Source of the DNA: Aspidiotus rigidus
Taxonomy: Eukaryota > Arthropoda > Insecta > Hemiptera > Diaspididae
Length of the DNA: 64,000 nucleotides
NCBI GenBank assembly: GCA_035079385.1
Contig: JAVHKY010000054.1
Span: 3,387,501-3,451,500 of the forward strand
Direction: 5' to 3'
Positions 53,136-62,469 of this stretch are shown here, piece after piece. The translations under genes were made by a program, and so were the position numbers. The notes beneath the pieces are model-generated. The model was not told where the DNA came from. It did no database searches and saw nothing but the letters and a program-made list of their open reading frames with translations. Each line of letters begins with the position of its first letter. Within the stretch, counting starts at the first letter, position 1.

Positions 53136-53450
53136 CTAATTAATTTCTTCTCAAGCTATGAAGGCTGGGGTTGCGGCAAAAATTCTGAGACTGTGAAGCA
53201 TAATCAGCACAAAGTGAATGAAAATTTGTGCCGATCCTCCCACGTTCCAAAATCCATTTGGGGGCGCCAACTTTTCTCTGCCCCCCCCTCAAAAAAATTT
53301 TTTTCCCCAAGATATGGGGTCCAGGAATTTAGCGAAAATTCTGGGATCTCCAAACAGAAGTGGCACAAGTCAAATAAAAATTTGTGCCAATATTTCCGAC
53401 CCCTCCCCCTGAATGAAGGGCCCGTAGAAATGGATCCGCTTTGGGTAGAA
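53136..53450 (-). repeat. Right arm of the large inverted repeat
   Basis: Inverted copy of 52084-52393; shared pieces include GCGGCAAAAATTCTGAGACT and CCAAATGGG/CCCATTTGG flanking GGCGCC. The spacer of about 740 bases has no gene. Confidence 0.75.
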
Positions 53451-53899
53451 ATGAACCCGATTCACTCGTTTTTCAAGGTTTTTTCCATGAGAGCCAACGT
53501 TATTCTCTCCTCCAAATTGATAATCAAGGCGAATAAATGTGTAGTTTATAGAAACAGCGATTTCCCTGACAGATTTGGTGTAGTGTGTTCTCAAGTGGCG
53601 TTCTAGACCTAGACTGTCACTGGACCGTAGTTGTACAGCGCAGTTTTTTGTTCAGTATCATACATTACTTCAGAAAAGTACCCTACACAAAAGATGATAC
53701 GCAATATTCTCCCTACAATTACGTCCTAAACAATAATGACGATTAAAACGCTATAAGCCTTTCACACTTCGAGTTCTTAATGCGGATAGTATAAGCGTTT
53801 GCCTAATTTGTTATCAAACTCGTAGTCAAACAAAAATTCAAGTTTTTATTTTCAAATAATTGTTGTAATTTTATGGGTTATATTTACATTTTATTTATT

Positions 53900-55560
53900 T
53901 ATATATTATTAGAGTGCCCTCCAACAGCCGATCGGCCAATGACAGAGGGGCACTATAAACAAAAAAGATAAAACCAAAAATTTAAAAAAAAATTAAAATT
54001 AAAATAATAGAAAAATACAGATAATAAACAAACAAAATTCAAAATTCAAAATAGAAAAAAAAAACAAACAAAAGAAAAAAACAATAATGATAATATGTCC
54101 ACCACTACCCACCCCAACCCTGTTCCCATATCCCATCCCCCAACCCCTTCCACAAACCAATCATTTTGAAGAATAAACAAAAAAATAAAAATATAAAAAT
54201 AAATGAATAGATAGATAAAAAATAATAATAATTACAGATGGAGGCCATTTGATCATAGGGGTGCGGACAAGATCGGACTAAAAGATTTATGATATGAAAA
54301 AAAAAGAAAAGAAAAGAAAAAAAAAAGAAAAAAAAAAGATAGATGAATAATGAACAAAAATAAGGTATGGGCAAGCATTATCAATTTGTTTCCAAGTTCA
54401 TGAGGACTGTCGTCACCTTGCTACCTAACAATTTTCTTCTGCTGTCAAAAAATATATCAATTGTGCGGTCTTCTTTGACAACACGGTTCAAGAGAGACAG
54501 GGCACGAAGCAGTGGAGCAGAAGCAAATTGCTGCGTTCTGTGCTGAGGAATCTGAAGGATATCCCTACACCTACTCGTTCTGGATGGAGCAAGGAAATTT
54601 ATCTTACTTAGTAAGAACGATTTAGTTTTTCCACACAGGATATCCCTCACTATCATTATTTTAAACTAAGTTCCCTTCTCACTTTTAGAGTAGTTGACTC
54701 GTAACCGAGGATCAATTCCGAATAAGTAATTAAGGTAGGTATCGTAATATCCAAAATTTCGAAAATAAAGATATCTTGTGAAAATTTTTTGAATACGTTC
54801 AATTTTTTTCAACTTCGCCTTACCTGCTGGACCCCATTTCACACTTGCACTATCCAGATGCGATCGTCCAAGACAAGCACCAGATTCTGCCGTACAAAGT
54901 GAGATTGACGTATATCCGAAATACGAATCTAGAAAAATGGATCTTCTGGCGGATTTACCTACGAGTGTGTGCGTGTGTGCTCTATCTGTGAAATCATTCA
55001 AAAGTTGATATACGTCCTATTCCTTTGTCGGCAAATGGGACGTATATCCACTTACGTAATTATTTGTGAATATCTCCACAACTAATTCCGTTAACAAAAA
55101 TTTAAAACGACCATCGGATTCTTAGATAAAAATATTAGAAAATAATTTTATCGTTCTTTTTGATAGCAATATATCATTCTCCGAATCGTTGTTTTGGATA
55201 TACGTCCATCTCACTTTGTACGGCAGAGATACAGCAAGCGGAGAACAGACATATTGACAAAAGATTTGGTTTATCTCATAATGATTCCCAGATTGCGTTT
55301 CGCGCTATTTAGCACCTTGTTTAAGTGGCAATCAAAGAATCGATACGTTGTTCTAATTTATGGTTATTCATATTACACTACACCTTCGGGTGTACACTCC
55401 TCTTGTGGCAATCAAAGTTTACTCTGGGATCAAAGAGGACACCTAGATCCCAAATTTTCTCAACTGACTCTGCGATCTCTCCACGTATCTGATACTCTGC
55501 CTGAATCTTAGTTCTCTTGCGAGAGAACGTCATCATTTCACCATCCCGTAAAGGAGCAAA
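53900..55560 (-). mobile_element. LINE fragment: C-terminal reverse transcriptase and 3' end
   Basis: The minus strand encodes pieces typical of the C-terminal part of Jockey/CR1-type LINE polymerases: MMTFSRKRTKI and DLGVLFDPRVNFD near 55400-55550, SVLRLLY near 55235, then GRSHLDSASVKWGP, KIERIQKIFTRYLYFRNFGY, INFLAPSRTSRCRDI and the tail to 54381. The 3' UTR ends near 53900 in ATAAATAAAAT-like sequence. Stops and frame changes show it is dead. A MITE at 54886-55226 interrupts it. Confidence 0.75.
54886..55226. mobile_element. 341-bp MITE inserted in the LINE
   Basis: Terminal inverted repeat of about 32 bases with one mismatch, starting TCTGCCGTACAAAGTGAGAT on the left. AGAT flanks both sides (54882-54885 and 55227-55230), a possible 4-bp duplication. 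It belongs to the same family as 22074-22203. A secondary inverted repeat with ATACGTCC lies at 55010-55060. Confidence 0.75.
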
Positions 55561-56737
55561 AATAAAAATTTGCCCAAAACTTTCAAGAATTTTGTCAATT
55601 TTTCAATCTGAATTTTCTCATTTTGATAATATGACTACGTGTATGATAAGAAAAATGTAAACAAACGCCAAGTGTGAAAGGCTTATTGTCAAGTCCTCAA
55701 AATTTTATTCTCTGAATGTCAGTTTTCTTTCCAGTAGCGCATCACACTTCTTATTTTTCTGAAGAACTAACTAGGGATGATATCCGACAACGGTAAAGAT
55801 ATTGCACAATCCCAAATGATTCACCTTTCTATTCTAATTTCCTGGGTTGAGAGGACACCCCTTCGCGTTTCAACGCTTCGACAACACACCACACCAACAC
55901 TTCTATTCGCAGACTGTTTTCGCCTGAATGAAGCGACGATTTTACACCCGCAGTGCCACAGTCCGCAGTAAACGTAAACTGTAGTAGTAGGCGTCAAAAT
56001 ATTCTGTGTCTGTGTCGTAGATCGAAGAGTAGTGCCGCGAGAGGTGAGGAGGAGAGGGTTCGGTTCCGTCGTACAATGTGTGCTCGACTATGTGTATTCT
56101 TGCAACAAACTACGCAACTAGGTAATTCAACAACCTACTGCGATTGCGTTTGTCATAAAGCGCTTCACAAATGAAACCACGAAATAGCGTCCGTATACTC
56201 GGCTTGAATTCTTGTTTTGTTTTTGGCGTTCGTTTCGTTTCTTCTTCCTTCCTTCCTTCCTTCGCCATTCCTTCGAACGATCCTTCTCGCCTCCTATTTA
56301 CGTTTCTGGCCGTGCCGTGTTTGTGCTCGTGCTCGTCGGCGCTGCTGAATCTGTGTTATCAATTTTTCGGTGTAAGTCTACTAAGCTTTTCAGTACGCAA
56401 GTCTCAGTGTTTAGTCGTGCATGCTTGCGTTTTCGTTTCAGTATTGCAGTGCGCGTCTGTGAACGGTGCCGGTATTTGTTAACATAATATAACAATATCT
56501 CACGCCGAATAATATAATAGTTTAATAGCTACTGTTTCTAGTTCTACAAAACAGAATTTATTGTGAAGTGCTTGGTGTTATAAGTGGAGAATAATACTCT
56601 ATTCTTCGATACGTGATTTATTTTTCGAGCTGTATTCGAATACTAAGAACTAGAACGTCGGTATCTGCTTTAATACTCATTCTTGGAAGAATCGAACATT
56701 CCTTCTAACAATCGTCTGGAACGCTGAATATTCCGAG
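55561..56737 (+). promoter_or_regulatory. Promoter and 5' non-coding exon of glutamate synthase
   Basis: A consensus donor, CCGAG then GTAAGC at 56738, ends a non-coding first exon that pairs with the acceptor at 57174-57175. The region upstream, from about 55950, is less AT-rich than the surroundings. The transcription start cannot be fixed. The open frames at 56171-56487 are in this untranslated region and look accidental. Confidence 0.5.
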
Positions 56738-57190
56738 GTAAGCAGTTCGTTGTATTACTGTACTAGGGAGTAATAGGTTCTTTCGTATAAAATGCTGAAT
56801 AGACGATTATGCGTCCCTGTGGCAAATATAAGTAAATGCTTACAGGACGATTGCGAATAAATTTTACGCTACATTAGCAGCCACCGTGTGAGGTTACAAA
56901 ATATCCATCGTTATAGATTCACGAGCACCGATTTTGCGTAGTACTTATATGCATTCCATTTCCTAAAATAGAAAACTCATTAGAATAAAAAACCACTTAT
57001 GACTTATGCCGTGATAGAGAGATTTGGTATTTCGATATTTAGTTGCCGAAAATGAGAAATGGAGCCACTACTAGATACGATAATTTTCTTGTAGAGGGAA
57101 GAGAAAGAGAGAGGGAGAGTAAAGAAATGACGAATTTGTAATATTTGAATTAACATTATGAATCGTTTTTTTTAGTTGAATTTCGCGCCG

Positions 57191-57307
57191 ATGGAATCGG
57201 ACAATTGGAATTTGCCTCCAAAAACTGGTTTATACGATCCCGAGCTTGAAAAGGATGCGTGCGGTGTTGGTTTTATCGTGTCTATAGATGGAAAAAGTTC
57301 GCACAAG
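57191..57307 (+). CDS. Glutamate synthase (NADH-GOGAT), first coding exon only
   Basis: The exon encodes 39 residues with PPKTGLYDPELEKDACGVGF, the N-terminus of eukaryotic glutamate synthase. The enzyme makes two glutamates from glutamine and 2-oxoglutarate. Cys24 in DACGVGF is the expected N-terminal nucleophile of the glutaminase domain, exposed after removal of a short propeptide. The exon ends in phase 0 at a GTGAGT donor. An acceptor TTTTTTTTAG lies 16 bases before the start codon. The remaining roughly 2000 codons are not in the window: no exon resembling the next expected segment was found before 64000, so the intron is at least 6.7 kb. In sap-feeding insects this enzyme recycles ammonia together with glutamine synthetase. 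Confidence 0.9.
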
Positions 57308-58999
57308 GTGAGTAATTAGGTACCGAACTTATCGGAAACGTACCTACGTACACATTAAATGCACGCTTATCGTTGAACACGTAGACAATCGTTGCTGAAC
57401 GAACTTGAATTTACGTTCTCGTACGTACATTTAAAATACGTAGATCAAGAGAAACGAATCTTTGGTAAAATTATATACGTGTAAGACGGTGTGCGTATGC
57501 AGAGCCGGCAGTCTTGAGGGGCATGAGTGTTGATTCTCTTGGTCGTCCTGTTTAGTTCCATCTGGAATGAATATATGCGATTTTGTGGTACGTAAAAAGA
57601 GACCAACTCCAGCCATCGAAATATCCAGCATGGCGGTGACTATGTTGGATGAGGCTCATTCTTCTAGTGTTGCCACTTTCTGGAAAACCTGGAACTGGGA
57701 ATTTGGATATTTGTAGAAAAGTCGTGAAATTTTTACCAAAATCCTAGCATTTTGATTTTTTTGACGAGCAAATGAAAATTTATTGGCAGTTGAAAAAAAA
57801 CGAAGTTCAGAAAAATTTTTTCAGAATACTGAATTAGAATTGTGTCCTGCCTTAGAAAACATCGAAAAATCGGTCTGGAAAACCTGTAATTGTCGGAGGA
57901 AAAAATTTTTGAAAAAGTGTGGCAACCCTGTTCTTTGAAATTCTGTGCGATCTATCATCAAGAACTCTTCACATGTAGGAATCCGACCCATCAACAAAAT
58001 TTTGCGAGCCCTTCTGAAAATATTGTTGAAAATGTAGAATTTCCCCAAGATCTGATGTCCATCAGCGAATTCTTTTTATTCCGCAGTTTTGTTTGTACTT
58101 CAGCTTACCAGAAAAATGAATTTTTCAAGTCTCCCTTGTTGAGTAATTTTACTATTGAACAGAGGATATTTGGGGAGTTGACGGAGAAATTTGAAAGTAG
58201 TGGTCAGTTCCCTGATGCAATTTTCCCAAGTCACTTAAAAAAATCGATAAAACTTTCCCTATCATTAAATTTTTCCCGAAAATTGGAAAAAATTAGGAAT
58301 TTACGTTCGTTATTTCATCCCTTTCTAGCTTTGGGCTTGATCCCTACCAAAAATTGTCTTCACTCCCTTTTTTCGAAAACAATCTACTACTCTCATTTTT
58401 CATTAGTTTAGCACAACGTGTGTGGTGTAGGATTTCTTCGAGAAGCTCCAGTTTCGTTTAAAAGTATTCGAATTCCTACTATATCGAACTCTCCCTTCGG
58501 GTTTGTGAAAATGATGTAATTTTTGGGTCATATTACCCAATCAGTGCGAATTGCGAACTAATGAACCGACGATATCATTTTCGTATCGCAAACTATTTGT
58601 ATAGTTTTAAGTTCATACTTTGTGGCGAACGATGCTGATCACCGATGTTCTTTACTCGAACTTGAATTTGTTAGCATATTAACAGTTTGTGCGTGTTGCT
58701 GAATAGTTATACATCGCCCTTACCCTGTTGAATCGAGAAAAAAAAAACGAAAGGTAATTCGAAATTTCACGTTAATATTCTGTCTTGATGAGTTCATTGA
58801 CCATATCCTAGACAACATCTCCATAGTACTATACTTTATTTTTCATTTTCATCCTTTTAGCTCGGTTGTGCATTTTTTGGCTTGTGCGAAAATGAATGAG
58901 ACTTTCCATCAATTTGAGTCCAGCTCTGAGTGGAAATTTTTCAGTAGAACGGTCTCAGTCACAAAGGAAGATTAATACGAAAATTTATATAGATTTCGG
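57308..58999. other. Glutamate synthase intron 1, first part
   Basis: AT-rich intron. A plus-strand open frame of 173 codons at 57890-58411 matches no family known to me and has no splice context; it is likely chance or decayed repeat. Otherwise nothing is seen. Confidence 0.5.
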
Positions 59000-60115
59000 C
59001 TTACTCCTCCGAGAGCTAACGTTTCGGTATCATCTTCACGAGCAACTAATTTGTTTTGTCTCCCTCTTCTCCCATACCTCTCCACAATTTTCGAAAAACT
59101 TTCGATCCATCTTCTTCTCGAACGAAAATTCACCGCGCCTCAGTCAGACGATGCATGTGTGTATATTCTAGAAAAAAGAGTGGGCCAGAATCACGTTAAT
59201 AATTTCTTTTTATTGATTTTTCGACGTTCATTATTAACTAGTCAGGCTGATGCGTACTGAAGCCATCCAATTCCATTTTGATGGTTTTAGACTATTTCAT
59301 CGTTTTCCTGAATTTATCATTTTCTTTTAATTCGTAATTTGTGACCAGATTTTATTGAAGTGTGATATTCTCAACGTGCAGTCTTAAAAATGGTATCTCA
59401 AAGATGATATTGTTTACCTCGACAAATATTACAAGTGTATTCCCTATGGGACGAACGGATATTGTAGAATGCCTTCAAAATTTGAGAACTACATTTTAGT
59501 ACGCGAACTTGAATTTTTTTCGAGTGGACTATAGTCTGAAAAGGTGGAATGTTCTTTTTGGTAAAAAGTGGTCACCCCACTAGGGACTTGAACATAATTA
59601 TGTACATAATAATCAAATTTGGATCGATTCGATTTTTGAGGTTACGGTTATGCGACTGAACCCAACTCCAACAAGAGCAGAGAACATCCAACGAGGTCAT
59701 GACTGAACAACAGAGTCACCAAAATGTGAATCATTCAAGTGGATTAATACAAATCAATCTCTCTTCAGGAATGTTCCAGTTTAATTCGGTGACATCTTTA
59801 CTATTCCGATGTCAAATGATTTTAATGTTTTCAAGAGTTGTACGTTTGAAGTACGAATTCTCCTTATGGAGGAAAACTTCCGACGCCTCTGTAAAACGGT
59901 GACCACTTTCGATTGAGTGGTCGGTGAAGGTCGACTTTCCCCTATTATTACCTTTCTCCCACGTTTTATGCTCGGGCACTTTGATTTGAAGGCGGACAGT
60001 CTTCCCTAAGTTGACCTCAGGGCAATCATTACGAGCTACCCCATATACGCCACTGTCTCTTAAGTTTTTAATTTAACAATTAGACTTTTGACTGTGGTAG
60101 GTTGTAAAAAGCCGC
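59000..60115 (-). mobile_element. Decayed Penelope-like element, GIY-YIG end
   Basis: On the minus strand about 60060-59790 reads VYGVARNDCPEV, then GKTVRLQIKVPEH, KSTFTDHSIESGH and KENSYFKRTTLENI, the C-terminal GIY-YIG endonuclease of Penelope-like retroelements, broken by stops. About 700 bases further 3', at 59045-59011, GTGAAGATGATACCGAAACG matches the GAAGATGA-CGAAACG motif often seen after such endonucleases. The reverse transcriptase part is not recognisable. Confidence 0.7.
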
Positions 60116-61155
60116 CCGGAATCCGAAAGTGCGGAGGACGCGACCCAACTGCAAGAAAGTGCAGTTTTTTTCGGAACCTAATAAGAAAATTATCAGGAAA
60201 TTCTTCCACGAAAAATTAATCTAATTTTCGATGTCCTGTAAAGAGGAAACAATTTGGAAGTTCTTGAAAAAATTCTGGTCGAAGTCCTCGAAAGATCCCG
60301 GAAAGTCTCGGAATTTCATTTTCTGATTCTGGTAGATTCCCTGTGATGGTACTGCAGATACACTTAGCAAATTCATGATGGAATCTTTTCCAATTTGTTC
60401 ACACTACTCTATGTGTGAGAAAGCCCTTCTCAATTGTGTTCTCATACTCCGGAATATTACAGACTTGCATGTTAAGGTAGTAATAGTCGAATTATAGCAA
60501 CAAATAGTTTCCGCGCTTTTGATGACTGATTCGTAATCTAGAATGTACTTAGAACGAATTAGGCTTGGGTCCCATTTTTTCGAGTCCCGCCCTTCATAGG
60601 AACCAGCCCCCTTTCTTAAAATTGCATGTATCTTCTCTCCTATGATTTTTACGAGAAAAATTTTCCGACAAAAGTTATTTCTTCGAGACTCTTCTACATT
60701 TAGGTCATTTAAAGCAACCCTTGAGGAGCATATTTGGAAAATGTGTTCCAAAAATATGTGTACATATAATTTTAATCATTTGTTTTTATAGCGAAAACTA
60801 GCAATAATAGAAGAAAATTTATGATTATTTGAAGTATTCGGAATTGAATTCTACATCTATGGGGTCCATGTTAAGTCATCCTCTCCCTCCCTCCCTCCCT
60901 CCCTCCCATCCCCTCCCCTAATTTTCTTCTGTGCTCTTCAGTTAATTATTACAGTAAGTTAGGTAGATTACCTGATAACCTTTAACCCCAAAAATGAAAG
61001 TTTTTATATATCCCATCCCTCCTTCCTTACTCATGCATGAGTACCCCAATATAGAAGCCTGATTTAGATTGTATCTTGGAAAGATTTTCACCTCCGAGTT
61101 TTATAAATGAGAGGCTGTGGTTCTGAGGCTAGAGAAGAAGAGCAGGAAATTCGGT
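60116..61155. other. Intron DNA without recognised features
   Basis: Nothing coding is supported. A short CCCT-rich microsatellite lies at 60886-60906, about five units. Confidence 0.6.
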
Positions 61156-61652
61156 AAAGACCTCCAAGCTGTCAGTAGTGGGGGGCGGATTTGATAGGAA
61201 ATCTGTTTTTTGGTGAGTCATTAGGGAAAATTGTATGCTGCCTTCAGTTCCGAGGGTGGCAGAGGCTTAGACTTGCTGTAAGACGTGGAAAAATTGCGAT
61301 CATGAAGTTTTCTACACAGGGGTGGATTTAGAAGATGATTTGCAGGGGGGAATCAAGGATTTTTTCGATATTTGACGAGCAAACAAAAAAAATTAGGATG
61401 CCGTTGCAAATTTTGCAAAGTTCGTAAAGACCTTCCCAAGCTGTGTATATCAGTAGTGGGGCCGGGCTTGATAGGAAATCTGTTTTGTAGGGAAAATTGT
61501 GCACTGCCTTCAGTTCCGAGGGTGGCAGAGGCTTAAACTTGCTTTGAGACTTGGAAAAATTGCCATCATGAAGTTGTGTACACAGGGGCCGATTGGAGAT
61601 GATTTGCAGGGGGGAATCGAGAATTTCTTCGATATTTGACGAGCAAACAAAT
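61156..61652. repeat. Tandem duplication, two units of about 230-270 bp
   Basis: Units 61156-61424 and 61425-61652 share AAAGACCT starts, GATAGGAAATCTGTTTT, CTGCCTTCAGTTCCGAGGGT and GATATTTGACGAGCAAACAA in the same order. Divergence is moderate. Confidence 0.8.
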
Positions 61653-61689
61653 GATCCCGTATTCCACTGCGGAAGGTCTTTCAAAAAGT

Positions 61690-61960
61690 AGAACATATAG
61701 AAATATATAGCTCGAGAGTCCAAATTTTCCCAAGTCCCCGACCTACCATGTTATATAGCTTAGAGGTCAACATTATTCCAAGTCCACTTCCTATATATAG
61801 CTGAGAGGTCAAAATAAGTCCCTCTCCTATCATATGAAGCTTGTGGGCTGAAACTTTTCTAAGTCCCCTCCCGCCATATATAGCTCATAAGTTGAAACGT
61901 TTCCAAGTCCCCACCTATCATAATAAGGCTTAGGGGCTGAAATTTTTCCAAGTCCCGAAA
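61690..61960. repeat. Inverted array of the 44-bp minisatellite
   Basis: About six units of TATATAGCTC plus TTTTCCAAGTCCC, the complement of the arrays at 50.0-51.5 kb. Confidence 0.75.
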
Positions 61961-62225
61961 GTAATGACGTCACAATTTGAATGCGCTCGCGCTCATTTTA
62001 TGTAAATACCCCCCCTCAACTAAAGAGATAGCGGGTTCCCCGCTAAAAAAAAGTTGGAGACCATTGCAAACTTTTCAATGGCAGCGGAGGATCCGCGAGT
62101 TTCGCGGCCCCGTAGAAAACTGCTTGTCTTATTTTTGTTTTCTTGATGTCTAAATAAGACTTGTCACAGAAAATTTAAAGTGAGGAAAAGTTAAAACGCA
62201 GTAAAATAGGATTTGAGAAAAGTAA

Positions 62226-62450
62226 GAAGGAAGGAACCTACTTAGTACTTTACAACAAAACGAGGGTGCCCTGCCTCGCTTCCTTCGTCGGAGAATTCAA
62301 TCTCTAATGCTGAAAAGCGGTCTAGCAGAATGTATGAAGCAAGCATTGCACGAAGTACAGACGGTAGCATTGAGGGGAAAATTAAAAAATATTTCTTTGA
62401 ATACTAAAGTTGATCTTATGGAAGCTCTTATCGGAACTCATAATGAGTGA
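62226..62450 (+). other. Unassigned 74-codon ORF, possible exon
   Basis: The frame has no early ATG (first Met at 62307) and ends at TGA 62448-62450. A consensus donor GTGAGT at 62446 overlaps the stop, so it could be an internal exon. The spacing in SGLAECMKQALHEV resembles the SAGA/TREX-2 protein ENY2 (G-W-x-D-x-L-K-x4-E-V), but the match is short. It is not the expected next exon of glutamate synthase. Confidence 0.25.
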
Positions 62451-62469
62451 GTGAGGTGTAAGTAGAGCA

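Noticed and set aside
53751..55690. AAGCCTTTCACACTT inverted pair flanking the LINE as one large element
   Set aside because: The pair is short, and the sequence beyond it diverges quickly. It may be two scraps of an older repeat.
56171..56487. Two overlapping plus-strand frames of 91-103 codons
   Set aside because: They lie in the 5' non-coding exon of glutamate synthase, overlap each other in different frames and resemble nothing.
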